Positions 1-8,759 of a stretch of 37,466 nt of DNA are shown here, in pieces (position 1 is the first letter of the stretch; the number at the start of each line of letters is the position of its first letter). Source of the DNA: an uncultured Flavihumibacter sp. (GTDB taxonomy: Bacteria; Bacteroidota; Bacteroidia; Chitinophagales; Chitinophagaceae); contig CAMLRX010000038.1 of assembly GCA_946482545.1 (NCBI GenBank), positions 1-37,466 of the forward strand. The letters run 5' to 3'. The translations under genes and the position numbers were made by a program. The notes under the pieces are model-generated. The model worked only from the letters and a program-made list of their open reading frames with translations. It was not told the origin of the DNA and searched no databases.

Positions 1-1
1 G

Positions 2-550
2 TCGCGGCTCGACAGTTATGGTAGCGAAACCTGCATTCCCATGCTGGAAACAGATGAAGAGATGCGCGAGGAAATGCAGGGCATCGTTCACAAAATGGAA
101 AAGGAACTCCGCAATTTTTACCTGCTCCGTTCAGAAGTACTTTCAGGGTTGCTGAACCTGTTCGTGATCTATCTCTCCCGTAAGATGAACAACGGCTCCG
201 GTGAACACCCCGATTCAAAAGACGCGGAGCTGGTCAGAAAGTTCCGCGTATTGCTGAAAGAGAATTTCACCACCAAAAAACAAGTGGCCGATTACGCGTC
301 GGAACTTTTTGTGACACCGAATTACCTGAACAGAAAGGTCAAAAAAATAACCGGGTTCACCGCCAGTTACCTCATCCAGCAACAGATCATCCTGGAAGCA
401 AAGCGCCAGGCCATTCATTCCAACATCAGCATGAAAGAAATCGCCTACTTCCTCGGCTTCGAGGACCTCGCGCACTTCAGCAAGTTTTTTAAGAACAACT
501 CGGGGATGAACTTTTCCAACTTTAAAAAAGGGTTGTCGCTTTCGATCTGA
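2..550 (+). CDS. AraC-family transcriptional regulator (5'-truncated by window edge)
   Basis: The reading frame is open to the first bases of the window, so the N-terminus lies outside; the first internal ATG is at 41. The C-terminal part is a typical AraC-type double helix-turn-helix: a first HTH around the segment KKQVADYASELFVTPNYLNR and a second around MKEIAYFLGFEDLAHFSKFF, followed by the usual short tail. AraC-family proteins bind DNA through this domain and usually sense a ligand with an N-terminal cupin-like domain, which is not visible here. The gene is convergent with the photolyase gene, with only 7 bp between their stop codons. The target is unknown. The family call is secure from the HTH; the effector cannot be inferred. 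Confidence 0.88.
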   Translation, partial: SRLDSYGSETCIPMLETDEEMREEMQGIVHKMEKELRNFYLLRSEVLSGLLNLFVIYLSRKMNNGSGEHPDSKDAELVRKFRVLLKENFTTKKQVADYASELFVTPNYLNRKVKKITGFTASYLIQQQIILEAKRQAIHSNISMKEIAYFLGFEDLAHFSKFFKNNSGMNFSNFKKGLSLSI

Positions 551-557
551 ACAAAGG

Positions 558-2123
558 TTACAATTCATTCAGTTTGCCGAGGTAGGCATCAGCCTGGAAC
601 AGGAGGGCTTCTTTTTTATCGGCGCTCATTTTGTCCCAGGTTTTATAAACCATACCCAATCGTGGGTTTTTATCCATGGTTGCGCGGTGCCGGTCGAAAA
701 AATGCCAGTACAAACTGTTGAACGGACAACTACCCTCCCCCGTTTTTACAGAAGGTTTGTAGTGGCACCCCTTGCAGTAGTCGCTCATCTTATTAATGTA
801 AGCTGCGCTGGACACATAAGGTTTGGTGCCCACGATACCGCCATCGGCAAATTGGCTCATACCGCGTGTATTCGTGATTTCGACCCATTCTATCGCATCA
901 ATGTAGATGCCGAGGTACCATTGGTCCACGGCATCCGGGTGGACACCCGCCAGCAACAAGAAATTACCGGCGACCATTAAACGCTGAATATGGTGCGCGT
1001 AAGCCGTATCCAGACTTTGGGTGATGACGCAGCGCAGACAGTTCATTTTTGTGTTCCCGGTCCAGAACCATTCAGGGAGTTTTGTGATGTGTTGCAGTTT
1101 GTTCAACATAGCGTAACCAGGCATCTTCCACCAGTAGATGCCCCGCATGAATTCGCGCCAGCCCAGTATCTGCCGCACGAAACCTTCTACGGAAGCGAGG
1201 TCCGCGTGTTTTTTCTTCCATTCAGTGATGGCCATATTCACCACTTCCGCCGGTGCAACCATCTTTGTATTCAACGCGAATGATATGCGTGCATGGTAAA
1301 CAAACGCGTGTTCCGTTTGCATCGCATCCTGGTATTTGCCAAAGGAAGGAAGTAAGTGTTTCATAAAATATTTCACCACTTCCAACGACTGCTTCCTGGT
1401 CGTGGGCCAGGTAAAGCGCGCTGCATCAGGGTTTCCGAAACTTTCAATTCCGGCCTGCTGAATTTCTTTCCAGATGCCGGAATAATCATGCGAAAACAAT
1501 TTGGGTTCCGGCAATTGTTGTTTCCCTTTGAAGGGTTCACGGTTTTCCTTGTCGAAATTCCAGGCACCGCCTTCAGGTTCACCATTCATTGACAACAGTA
1601 TGCCGTGTTGCTGCCGCATACTGCGGTAGAATCGTTCCATCACCGGCGATTTGTTGCCGAAAAAACCGCCCAGCGCTTCTCGGGTGGTGTAAAAATGTTC
1701 AGTATCCACGGCGTTCACGGGAATGCTCAACTGCTTTTCAAGCGCTTTCAGTTGTTTGTCCAGGCGGTATTCGTCGGGATACATGTATTCGAAGGCATCC
1801 GCTTTTTCTTCTTTCAGAAAATGAAGAATATTGGCCGCAAGTTCCTGTTTATTCCTTTTATCGTTGATCATCAGGTGGATTACGTTGTGTCCGTTTTTCC
1901 GGAGATACGCCGCAAAATTGTACATAGCGGCGAAGAAGCCGATGAGTTTTTGTGCGTGGTGCAGCACGTAACCCGTTTCCTGCTTCATTTCCATCACCAG
2001 GTAAACAACGGCATCATCTTTTTCCCTGAACCAGGAATGCTTATAATTGAGTTGATCGCCAAGGATCAGGCGAAGAGTTTTTTGTCCGGCTTTGCGCATA
2101 CAATTTGTTTTTCCGGCAGGCAT
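558..2123 (-). CDS. Fe-S cluster photolyase/cryptochrome (FeS-BCP, PhrB-like)
   Basis: This 521-aa protein belongs to the deoxyribodipyrimidine photolyase-related family (the PhrB/CryB group), flavoproteins that repair (6-4) photoproducts or act as blue-light sensors. The N-terminal Rossmann-like domain begins near residue 16 ([10 protein letters not shown]). The C-terminal helical FAD-binding half contains the motif [13 protein letters not shown] at about 319-331. Cys362, Cys450, Cys453 and Cys466 have the same spacing (88, 3, 13) as the four [4Fe-4S] ligands I recall for Agrobacterium PhrB, so the cluster is probably present. The next gene upstream, a DUF2256 gene, overlaps its 5' end by 83 bp, or by 59 bp if Met9 (2099) is the true start, so the two are probably co-transcribed. 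Family assignment is firm; repair versus signalling is not decided by sequence. Confidence 0.93.
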   Translation of the reverse strand: MPAGKTNCMRKAGQKTLRLILGDQLNYKHSWFREKDDAVVYLVMEMKQETGYVLHHAQKLIGFFAAMYNFAAYLRKNGHNVIHLMINDKRNKQELAANILHFLKEEKADAFEYMYPDEYRLDKQLKALEKQLSIPVNAVDTEHFYTTREALGGFFGNKSPVMERFYRSMRQQHGILLSMNGEPEGGAWNFDKENREPFKGKQQLPEPKLFSHDYSGIWKEIQQAGIESFGNPDAARFTWPTTRKQSLEVVKYFMKHLLPSFGKYQDAMQTEHAFVYHARISFALNTKMVAPAEVVNMAITEWKKKHADLASVEGFVRQILGWREFMRGIYWWKMPGYAMLNKLQHITKLPEWFWTGNTKMNCLRCVITQSLDTAYAHHIQRLMVAGNFLLLAGVHPDAVDQWYLGIYIDAIEWVEITNTRGMSQFADGGIVGTKPYVSSAAYINKMSDYCKGCHYKPSVKTGEGSCPFNSLYWHFFDRHRATMDKNPRLGMVYKTWDKMSADKKEALLFQADAYLGKLNEL

Positions 2124-2250
2124 CGCTGCAATACTTCACTTCGTCCCAAACCCGCTCCCACTTCTTTCGCCAGGAGAATGGCCTTCCACAGGCCATACAG
2201 GTTTTTACCGGAAGATTATTTTTCTGAACGGTTTTTCCGCGCAGCTTCAT
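2041..2250 (-). CDS. DUF2256 small Cys4 zinc-ribbon-like protein
   Basis: This 69-aa protein starts at the ATG complementary to 2248-2250. It has a DUF2256-like core: Cys18-x2-Cys21, the block [19 protein letters not shown], then Cys41-x3-Cys45. The four cysteines predict a small zinc-binding fold. DUF2256 has no established function. The longer open frame up to 2439 adds residues with no family resemblance and runs into the divergent SDR gene, so the internal Met is preferred. The 3' end overlaps the start of the photolyase gene in another frame, implying translational coupling. DUF2256 genes are often found beside Fe-S photolyase/cryptochrome genes, which suggests a shared role, but that is inference. 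Confidence 0.85.
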   Translation of the reverse strand: MKLRGKTVQKNNLPVKTCMACGRPFSWRKKWERVWDEVKYCSDACRKNKLYAQSRTKNSSPDPWRSTQL

Positions 2251-2335
2251 GCCTGAAATGTTTGATAATACTAAAGCATCTTTAAACAAAAGGAAACTTA
2301 AACTGTTTGAAGAAATCGAAAAAGAAAAGTATCGC

Positions 2336-3037
2336 ATGAAAAATATGGTCATTATCGGGCACAGTTCAGGTATAGGTGCCACACTGTCTGGATTACTTTC
2401 GGCGGAAAAAACAACTTCGGTGTACGGAACATATTGCACGCATCAACCCGCTTCAGTTCCTGAAAATGTAACTTCTCATCACCTGGATGTATTGCATGCA
2501 AACCCAGACTATTCCTTTTTACCGGACACCATACACGGACTGGCTTATTGTGTGGGGGCCATCAACCTGAAACCCCTGCTGCGTTGCAGCAACGAAGACT
2601 TCTTGCAGGATTACAGGTTGCAGGCACTGGGTGCGGTTACGGCTATACGTTCGGCCCTGTCTGCATTGAAGAAAAGTGGCAATGCTTCTATTGTATTGTT
2701 TAGCTCCGTCGCGGTGCAAACGGGCTTTCCCTTTCATAGCCTGGTGAGCGCTTCCAAAGGAGCGATTGAAGGCCTTACCCGTGCACTGGCTGCAGAGCTG
2801 GCACCTTCCATACGCGTGAATTGTATTGCGCCTTCTTTAACCGATACGCCATTGGCGGGAAGTTTACTGAATACACCTGAAAAGACTGCGGCGCATGCAC
2901 AACGGCATCCCTTGAAAAAAATAGGCGAAGCTTCGGATATTGCCGCTGCGGCGGCTTACCTGCTTTCAGCCGAGAGTAAATGGGTTACCGGACAGGTATT
3001 AAAAGTGGACGGGGGCATGAGTGCGGTAAGGGTATAA
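2336..3037 (+). CDS. Short-chain dehydrogenase/reductase-like protein lacking the catalytic Tyr
   Basis: This 233-aa protein has an SDR Rossmann fold: the nucleotide-binding motif GHSSGIG is at 8-14, the catalytic-type Ser lies in LFSSVAV (123/124), and the C-terminal block [12 protein letters not shown] is typical. The active-site helix reads [19 protein letters not shown]. Lys141 is present, but the position four residues before it, normally Tyr in YxxxK, is Val137. Classical dehydrogenase chemistry may therefore be altered or absent. The ATG at 2336 is chosen because the fold begins immediately after it; an in-frame ATG at 2249 would add 29 charged residues with no family match. The gene is divergent from the DUF2256/photolyase pair, with an 85-bp shared promoter region, and its stop lies 4 bp from the stop of a convergent AraC gene. 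Confidence 0.87.
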   Translation: MKNMVIIGHSSGIGATLSGLLSAEKTTSVYGTYCTHQPASVPENVTSHHLDVLHANPDYSFLPDTIHGLAYCVGAINLKPLLRCSNEDFLQDYRLQALGAVTAIRSALSALKKSGNASIVLFSSVAVQTGFPFHSLVSASKGAIEGLTRALAAELAPSIRVNCIAPSLTDTPLAGSLLNTPEKTAAHAQRHPLKKIGEASDIAAAAAYLLSAESKWVTGQVLKVDGGMSAVRV

Positions 3038-3041
3038 CAAA

Positions 3042-3899
3042 CTAGCCCTCTATCAAAAATTTCGTCCTGAATGCGGATAGGGTTTCGCCCGTTTTTTGTA
3101 CAAATATCCTGCTGAAATAGGCGGGATCTTCATAACCCAGTTCGTACCCGATCTGTTTTGCCGTAAGCGTGGTGTGCACCAGCAGGCGTTTGGCCTCCAG
3201 GATGATCCTGTTCTTAATGATGTCGTTGGGCTGTGGGAGGTTGAGTCTTTTAAACTTGTGTGTGATGGTTTTGGGGGCGATGAACAACAATTCCGCATAG
3301 TCGGCTACGTTATGCTTTTGTTTGTAATGCGCTTCCACGAGCAGGCTGAATTTCCGGAAAAAATCCAGGTCACTGTTTTGTTGCACCAGTTCTTTGTCGA
3401 GGTGTTGTTTTTTCCACCAACGCGCTGAACGGATAAATAATTGTTTCAGGTAGGTACGGATCATTTCCTCCAGCGAAGCGTCTTTCAGCGCGAACTCTTC
3501 TTCCATCTGGCTGAAAATATACCGGACGAAAGGCACTTCGTCTTTTTCCAGTGCTACCATCGGCATGTTGTGGATGTTGTTGAACAATAATCCATCGCAG
3601 GCCACTTCTTCATCATGAATCTGGATGCAGTAGAAATCGCGGTTGTAGAAAATAAAGTAACCAGGTTCTTCTGTTGTTTCTGTTAGCTGTAAATACTGGT
3701 TCGGGGCCACAAAAAATAAGGAGGGCTTCTTTACTACGTACTCGTTAAGGTCAACTTTCAACGCATAATTTTCGGGCAGGAACAGCACTTTGATGTATTG
3801 CTTATACATATCCCCGTTAATGCTTTGCGCTGTTGCCTCATCTACCGGGATAAGTCCTAGTGTTTTAAGGTTACTGCGGAATACACTTTCGTTCGTCAT
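3042..3899 (-). CDS. AraC-family transcriptional regulator
   Basis: This 285-aa protein has an N-terminal effector-type region of about 170 residues with a cupin-like pattern and a C-terminal AraC double HTH (NVADYAELLFIAPKTITHKF, then LTAKQIGYELGYEDPAYFSR). It should bind DNA as a regulator; the ligand is unknown. The hydrolase gene lies upstream on the same strand, but a strong intrinsic terminator between them indicates separate transcription. The gene is convergent with the SDR gene. A target among the neighbouring hydrolase or SDR genes is possible but not shown. Confidence 0.92.
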   Translation of the reverse strand: MTNESVFRSNLKTLGLIPVDEATAQSINGDMYKQYIKVLFLPENYALKVDLNEYVVKKPSLFFVAPNQYLQLTETTEEPGYFIFYNRDFYCIQIHDEEVACDGLLFNNIHNMPMVALEKDEVPFVRYIFSQMEEEFALKDASLEEMIRTYLKQLFIRSARWWKKQHLDKELVQQNSDLDFFRKFSLLVEAHYKQKHNVADYAELLFIAPKTITHKFKRLNLPQPNDIIKNRIILEAKRLLVHTTLTAKQIGYELGYEDPAYFSRIFVQKTGETLSAFRTKFLIEG

Positions 3900-3978
3900 G
3901 TTAAAACTGATTGGGTTAAAAGTACAGGTTCTGCGGCATTCCGAAGAAAAGACAGGGGATGATGGTAAGATTTCAGCG

Positions 3979-4020
3979 AAAAAAAGAACGGGAAGAACAG
4001 CGTGTGTGTTCTCCCCGTTC
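3979..4020 (-). terminator. Intrinsic terminator downstream of the alpha/beta hydrolase
   Basis: A 13-bp stem (3986-3998 with 4008-4020, one G-U pair) with a 9-nt loop is followed on the minus strand by seven consecutive U residues (complement of 3979-3985). It begins 6 nt after the hydrolase stop. This is one of the clearest intrinsic terminators in the window and separates the hydrolase from the AraC gene. Confidence 0.9.
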
Positions 4021-4025
4021 CGTAA

Positions 4026-4994
4026 TTATTGCTTCGCGAATTTTTCCAGTTCCGCGTTAAACTTATCGGCTTCCTCCACAAAAAGGGCGTGGCCACTGTT
4101 TTCGAACTTAACAATATATGAGTTGCGGATGCCTTTGTTCAATTCTTCTGCGAAAACAAAGTCGCACAACTTGTCCTGTGTCCCATGAAAGATGGCTACG
4201 GGAATATTAATTTTTGACAATTCAGGACGCAGGTCCAGGTCACGGAGTGCGGTAATTGATTCGGTAATGACGTAAGGTGATGCTTCGAGGTTGATGTTTT
4301 CCAGCCATTTTTCCACGTTCTTTGAAATGGCCCCTTCTTTCGCGGGGAAACTTGCGCCGAAGCTGGCGATAAGGTCTTGTCTGGCTGTCATGGTGGCTTT
4401 AATCAAACCTTCCGCACCGGCATCGGAGATGCCATAAGGGAATCCGGGTCTTTGTTTCCAGGATGGGGCGGCAGCGGCAAACAAAGCGAGCTTCTTAACA
4501 TGTGCCGCATTGTATTTGGTCACATAATGCAGTACCACGGCGCCGCCCATTGAAAAGCCACCCAAGGTAGCATTGCGGATATTCAGTTTTTCCAGTACTA
4601 CTTTGATGTCATCGGAGAAAACATCAAAATCATATTTTCCGTAGGGTTTGTCGGAAGCACCGAACCCTCTGAGCGTGATGCCGATTACCCGGAAACCTTT
4701 CCTGGAAAGTGCCTGGTACTGGTATTCGTACATGGCATCGCTCAAAGGCCAGCCATGGATCAACACGATAGGATCGCCTTCCCCGATATCCGTAACGTGT
4801 AGTTTCACGCCTTTTTCTACTTCAATAAATTCAGCCCTGCCGGCAGAAGCTGGTATTCTTTTCCCCTGGGCAAAAATTGGAGTACTTAAAAATAAAGCAG
4901 CAATAATGGTAAGGGCCGCAAAAACGGATTTCAGGGTTTTGAAATCAGATTTTTGAAAAGAAGTGCTTAGAAGGTTGTTTACTGTAGGTTTCAT
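4026..4994 (-). CDS. Secreted alpha/beta hydrolase (chloroperoxidase/arylesterase-like)
   Basis: This 322-aa protein starts at the ATG complementary to 4992-4994; the open frame extends upstream, but only this start places a hydrophobic signal segment near the N-terminus (FAALTIIAALFLSTPIFAQ, about 25-43). The mature part is a full alpha/beta-hydrolase domain. The oxyanion motif HGWP is at 80-83, the nucleophile elbow GFSMGG has Ser148, an acid residue lies in GTQDKLCD (Asp274 or Asp278), and His302 is in SGHALF. The family includes non-haem chloroperoxidases, arylesterases and lactonases; the substrate cannot be called. The signal peptide predicts a periplasmic or exported enzyme. It is followed by a strong terminator. 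Confidence 0.9.
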   Translation of the reverse strand: MKPTVNNLLSTSFQKSDFKTLKSVFAALTIIAALFLSTPIFAQGKRIPASAGRAEFIEVEKGVKLHVTDIGEGDPIVLIHGWPLSDAMYEYQYQALSRKGFRVIGITLRGFGASDKPYGKYDFDVFSDDIKVVLEKLNIRNATLGGFSMGGAVVLHYVTKYNAAHVKKLALFAAAAPSWKQRPGFPYGISDAGAEGLIKATMTARQDLIASFGASFPAKEGAISKNVEKWLENINLEASPYVITESITALRDLDLRPELSKINIPVAIFHGTQDKLCDFVFAEELNKGIRNSYIVKFENSGHALFVEEADKFNAELEKFAKQ

Positions 4995-5148
4995 CTTTAT
5001 CTGTTTTAAAAGTTTGTATTGTTTTTTGACAAGACAAAGATGAGACAAGAACGGTCGTTGAAAAATGGAGGAAGGTGGACAGGAATGGTACATTTTTCCC
5101 TGAAAGGAATTCGCCTCGTTTTTGGAATGAACAGGATTCTTTTACGCA

Positions 5149-5179
5149 ACAGCCCGGAAGCTCATCACTTCCGGGCTGT
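5149..5179 (-). terminator. Hairpin terminator after the T9SS protein gene
   Basis: A perfect 12-bp GC-rich stem (5149-5160 with 5168-5179) with a 7-nt loop lies 25 nt downstream of the minus-strand stop codon at 5205. There is no strong U-tract on that strand, so termination is likely but less certain than for the U-tailed examples. Confidence 0.6.
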
Positions 5180-5204
5180 CTTTAATACGAAATATTTAAA
5201 TCGG

Positions 5205-6173
5205 TTACTGCTTCATTATTTTTCCAACGAAACGTTGTTGTCCATCAAAAAGTGTCACCACATACGTACCAGTTGGCAATGCGTGTACATCAATCAACTG
5301 GCCCTGTTTCCAGTTTTGCTGCAACACTTTTTGCCCCTGGGTATTGTGTAGCATTACTTGTCCCTGGGTAATCGAAGTCGTGATTTTCAGTTGTCCCGGT
5401 GTTGGATTCGGGGATAACTGAAGTTGCAGTTCCTGCGCGGTATTGCTCAAACGCACCACAGGACTGTATTCAAAACTGCCATCGTTATCGACCGTTTTGA
5501 GCCGGTAATACTGAATACCAGTAGCGTCTTTATCCAGATAAGTATAATTGGAAGCCGAACCGTTTGATGCGAAGCCCGCGATTTTGGTAAAGGAAATACT
5601 ATTGGCGCTGCGCTCCAGTTGTATCTCCTGCACATTGGTTTCAAGACTTGTTGACCAGTTGAGCAGGTTACCTCCGGCAGTGGCCCGTCCTTCAAACTTC
5701 TCCAATAGAATTGGTAAGGCTGAAGATGGATCGAATGCTGTAAAACGTGCGGCATTGATACCAGTGAAACTATTGCTCACGCCGAACGATCCTGCTGTGC
5801 CCTGCGTACTACCCGTGCTGATGGTCCAGGTACCGCCGGATGCCGCACTGTTGTAAGCAAGCTGCATGGCCCCTTCGGTGTTGCCATTCAGTTCTCCTGA
5901 AAGGTAGCTGATGGCTATGCTGCCAGTAAAAGTCAGGGGATTGGTAAGCGTATATACGCGGGTGATGCTGTTGAGCGAAGCGCTGGTTGCCGGCGTAGCG
6001 GTACGTTCCAGCAGGTTATTCGCGATCGTAATCTCCGTACCCGGGACCAAAGCAAGTCCCTCGAAAGAAAAAGTTGTACCAGACAACAACGTGATCCCAT
6101 TGCTGCCTGTGCTTACTTGTGTGTACCCCAGGTTGGCGCACAAGCAGGCAAATAAAAGTAATTTATACCTCAT
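5205..6173 (-). CDS. T9SS type A sorting-domain secreted protein
   Basis: This 322-aa protein has a Sec signal peptide (MRYKLLLFACLCANLGYTQ). An N-terminal beta-rich region of about 20-150 has no recognised enzymatic domain. It is followed by the common Bacteroidota pre-CTD module (PILLEKFEGRATAGGNLLNW, later YYRLKTVDNDGSFEYS). The C-terminal T9SS type A sorting domain is at about 250-322, with LSPNPTPGQLKI, LHNTQGQKV and LPTGTYVVTLFDG. T9SS substrates are exported across the outer membrane and released or anchored at the surface. It lies 17 bp after the preceding minus-strand gene, so the two probably form an operon. The function of the N-terminal region is unknown. Confidence 0.9.
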   Translation of the reverse strand: MRYKLLLFACLCANLGYTQVSTGSNGITLLSGTTFSFEGLALVPGTEITIANNLLERTATPATSASLNSITRVYTLTNPLTFTGSIAISYLSGELNGNTEGAMQLAYNSAASGGTWTISTGSTQGTAGSFGVSNSFTGINAARFTAFDPSSALPILLEKFEGRATAGGNLLNWSTSLETNVQEIQLERSANSISFTKIAGFASNGSASNYTYLDKDATGIQYYRLKTVDNDGSFEYSPVVRLSNTAQELQLQLSPNPTPGQLKITTSITQGQVMLHNTQGQKVLQQNWKQGQLIDVHALPTGTYVVTLFDGQQRFVGKIMKQ

Positions 6174-6190
6174 AATATTACTTTTAAGGG

Positions 6191-6991
6191 TTAGTATAGT
6201 TTGATCAGCGAAATACTGCTTCCTGATTGAAGTGCCGCACCGCCATTGGAGCCGACAGCCACATTCAACTGTAAATTTGAAGTGGAGGCAACAGTTACCA
6301 AAGAGGTAAATTCTCTGTTAAAAGGAGCAATATTCGTAGACCCGACTGATGTTAAAGCAAGGTAGTTTGTTCCATCGTTTATCCCCACAAGCATAGCACC
6401 AGGAAAGACATTTAAATTAAATTTAGCGTGAACAAGGTAGGTTCCTGGGGCCACATTATTAACAGTGCTGATTGTAGTCACTGTGCTGGTCGTTCCCATG
6501 TTTCCTGTCAAAGCCTGAGAATAAGATTGCGAAAGCGATCCACCACCTGCGGGCGTTTGCCAGGAACCGTCTCCTCTTAGAAAAGTGGTACCGGAAGCCG
6601 TTCCCGAAGCTGAAATTTTTGCCGTGGTCACCGCGCCATCCGCGATCTGGCTGGTTCCGATGGTGCCGGTTATTTTGGAAGCCGCAACGGTGCTTTCGCC
6701 ATTGAGCAGCACCACCCAGGAAGGCGCTACACTTGTGCCGGCATTGTAATAAAAGCCAGGTGTCCCGTCTGTCTGGTAAACAATCAAACCTGCCGCCGGA
6801 TTAACAATGGCCTGGCGTTGCGTGGAAAGCATACGGGGTACCAGTAATCCTTTGGTGGTGCTTTCCACCTGTAACATCGCTGATGCGTCTGGTGTCGCGG
6901 TACCAATACCCGCTTGTGCAAAAACCTGATGTTGGGTAAAGCAGAGCGCGAGTAACATCAAACAGCTTGTAGAAAACCATTTCTTTTTCAT
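6191..6991 (-). CDS. Secreted tail-fibre-like repeat protein of Bacteroidota
   Basis: This 266-aa protein has a signal peptide ([16 protein letters not shown]). The motif [20 protein letters not shown] and [11 protein letters not shown] follows, common in Bacteroidota surface proteins resembling phage tail-fibre N-termini. The middle part is Ser/Thr/Gly/Ala-rich ([37 protein letters not shown]), again fibre-like. No enzymatic motif and no T9SS sorting domain is seen. It is the first gene of a two-gene unit with the T9SS protein 17 bp downstream, suggesting a shared surface structure or co-export. A candidate promoter lies just upstream. Exact function is unknown. Confidence 0.82.
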   Translation of the reverse strand: MKKKWFSTSCLMLLALCFTQHQVFAQAGIGTATPDASAMLQVESTTKGLLVPRMLSTQRQAIVNPAAGLIVYQTDGTPGFYYNAGTSVAPSWVVLLNGESTVAASKITGTIGTSQIADGAVTTAKISASGTASGTTFLRGDGSWQTPAGGGSLSQSYSQALTGNMGTTSTVTTISTVNNVAPGTYLVHAKFNLNVFPGAMLVGINDGTNYLALTSVGSTNIAPFNREFTSLVTVASTSNLQLNVAVGSNGGAALQSGSSISLIKLY

Positions 6992-7019
6992 TGTGGACTA
7001 AGTTTAAGTGTTAATATGA

Positions 7020-7050
7020 CAAATATAAAAAAAGGGATCACTCAGTAAAG
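7020..7050 (-). promoter_or_regulatory. Candidate Bacteroidota promoter for the tail-fibre-like gene
   Basis: On the minus strand TATATTTG (complement of 7020-7027) matches the Bacteroidota -7 consensus TAnnTTTG exactly, about 28 bp before the start codon at 6991. The expected -33 element is only partly matched, by TTTA about 19 bp upstream. The element lies directly after the terminator hairpin of the preceding gene. Confidence 0.45.
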
Positions 7051-7087
7051 GAGAGATAGCATTTCTTTCAGAACCTGTTATCTCTCC
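7050..7087 (-). terminator. Hairpin terminator after the duplicated T9SS protein gene
   Basis: An inverted repeat of about 12 bp, including one G-U (7050-7061 with 7076-7087), lies 31 nt downstream of the stop codon at 7119. The loop is about 14 nt and the stem is followed by CTTTACT on the minus strand. It separates this gene from the next promoter. Confidence 0.55.
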
Positions 7088-7118
7088 CCTGCGATTGCGT
7101 TTGTATACTTTACAACGC

Positions 7119-8759
7119 TTACAACTTCCTCACCTTAACCACCGTGTTATCAGGCATCCTTAACAGGTATGTACCTGTTGTCAGGGCCTGCACGTCAATT
7201 TCATTGCGGCTTTTAAGGGTGAATGAACGTACAACCCTACCCTGCGCGTCAAAAAGTGTGGCGGGCTTATTCCACAGCAACTCGTTGTCGCAAACCACCT
7301 GGAGTACATTGTTTACGGGGTTGGGAAATACGTTTACACCAATTTTATCGTCAGCTCCAAACGTTACAGCAACCACTTTACTATAGGTGATCCGCCCACT
7401 TTCATTCATGCGCAGCCGGTAGTAATTACGGCCTTTCAGCGGCGTATGGTCGGTTACAATGTATTGGTTGATGAGTGTGCCTTCTGCCATCAGACCTTCC
7501 ATTTCTTTCATCGCGGTAAAATTGCGTGCGTCGCCGCTCTTCTCTACGGTAAATGTGGTATTCGGCTCTTCCATGTCCGTTTTCCATTGAATAGCTACGG
7601 AAGTGGCTTGCTTTCTGGCTTCAAAATTTAGTAAACGCAAAGGCAAGGTGGAAGAAGGCGCCCAGGTCATGGCATCGAGTCCAACGTACTGTATGTTATT
7701 TGTGGCGGTAATGGAGAACATGTCAATAGCCGTGTTACTGTTGTCTGCTCCTCCTGAGGTTGAAAGGTCCACCAGTGTATAGCCATTCCTGAAACCCACA
7801 TTCTGGTTGATGGAAGCAGTCGGGATCGTGAAGGTAAAAACGGAACTTCCGTTTTTGTACCCGGTAACCGTGCAACTTCCGGTAATTCCGGAGAGATCGC
7901 CATTACTTTTCGCCAGGTAGAGGTACACACTTTTGAGTGTGAACGCGGTGCCGTTATCGGTTGAAATCGTAAAGCCCGGATTGGTATAGGTATAAATCGT
8001 ATTATCGATAAACTTATTATCAACCCCTGTACCATTCCATCCTTTGTTGGTTTGGCTGAACACATCAAACTGCGATCTGGACACATCCGCGATCAAAAAT
8101 TGTTGGCCACTGCTGGTGAATGTGGTAGCATCGGGCGTAACAGTTTCAAATGATTCCGTGACAGGACTGCCAGGCGTGGCCGCGGTAGCCCACCGGAGGG
8201 CATCGAGCCCCAGGTATTCCATGTTACCGGTACAGGTAACCGTAAAACTGTCAATCACGGTATTGCTGTTGTTCGTTCCGCCGAGGGTACTCATGTCGGC
8301 CAATGTATAGCCATTATTTGTTCCGAAAGATTTATTCACGTTTGCAGCGCTGATGCTTGCCGTGTAAACCAGCGCGCCATTCCTGTACCCTGAAATAGTA
8401 CAAACGCCGGTAAGGCCGGTAAATGTCACGTCTGCTCTCGCAGGAAACAGGTACATACTTTTGAGCACGAATCCTGCGTTTCCGTTCGTATACACCGCCA
8501 AACCCGGTCCTATGCCAGGCTTTCCGGTATTGTCGATAAACCGCTTGTCCGCCGCAGTGCCACTCCACCCGTAAGACGAAGCGGATGAATAGATGTCGAA
8601 GGCGTTTCTTGACACGGCTCCCACGCGAAAGCCTTGTCCGTTATCCGTGAAATTCAGGGAAACATCCGTTTCATCTTCAAAAGTTTCTGTGCTGACCTGC
8701 GCATGCAGGAGTTGTGAAATGCCAATAAAAGTGGCTGCCAGTAAGTAAAGTTTTTTCAT
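7119..8759 (-). CDS. T9SS secreted protein with a duplicated N-terminal domain
   Basis: This 546-aa protein starts at the ATG complementary to 8757-8759, where the signal peptide MKKLYLLAATFIGISQLLHAQ begins; the longer open frame is discarded. Residues of about 22-180 and 187-345 are two diverged copies of one module. Both contain SRxxFDx(Y/F)S, then (D/N)(K)(R/K)FIDNT, LKS(M/V)YL, C(T)xxGY(R/K)NG, NGYTL(A/V)D(M/L)ST and (Y)(L/V)GLDA(L/M)xWA. The pre-CTD module follows (LRLLNFEARKQATSVAIQW, YYRLRMNESGRITYS), then a T9SS type A sorting domain (VFPNPVNNVLQV, LTTGTYLLRM). It is probably a surface or released protein; the duplicated module looks like a beta-sandwich, but no function is recognised. 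Confidence 0.88.
   Translation of the reverse strand: MKKLYLLAATFIGISQLLHAQVSTETFEDETDVSLNFTDNGQGFRVGAVSRNAFDIYSSASSYGWSGTAADKRFIDNTGKPGIGPGLAVYTNGNAGFVLKSMYLFPARADVTFTGLTGVCTISGYRNGALVYTASISAANVNKSFGTNNGYTLADMSTLGGTNNSNTVIDSFTVTCTGNMEYLGLDALRWATAATPGSPVTESFETVTPDATTFTSSGQQFLIADVSRSQFDVFSQTNKGWNGTGVDNKFIDNTIYTYTNPGFTISTDNGTAFTLKSVYLYLAKSNGDLSGITGSCTVTGYKNGSSVFTFTIPTASINQNVGFRNGYTLVDLSTSGGADNSNTAIDMFSITATNNIQYVGLDAMTWAPSSTLPLRLLNFEARKQATSVAIQWKTDMEEPNTTFTVEKSGDARNFTAMKEMEGLMAEGTLINQYIVTDHTPLKGRNYYRLRMNESGRITYSKVVAVTFGADDKIGVNVFPNPVNNVLQVVCDNELLWNKPATLFDAQGRVVRSFTLKSRNEIDVQALTTGTYLLRMPDNTVVKVRKL

Noticed and set aside
1605..2285. A 226-codon plus-strand frame opposite the photolyase and DUF2256 genes
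   Set aside because: It runs antisense to two better-supported genes and its product is Phe- and His-rich without any family pattern.
2249..2335. Upstream extension of the SDR gene from an earlier ATG
   Set aside because: The 29 extra residues are charged and unlike SDR N-termini, the Rossmann fold starts right after the ATG at 2336, and the extension would meet the DUF2256 start.
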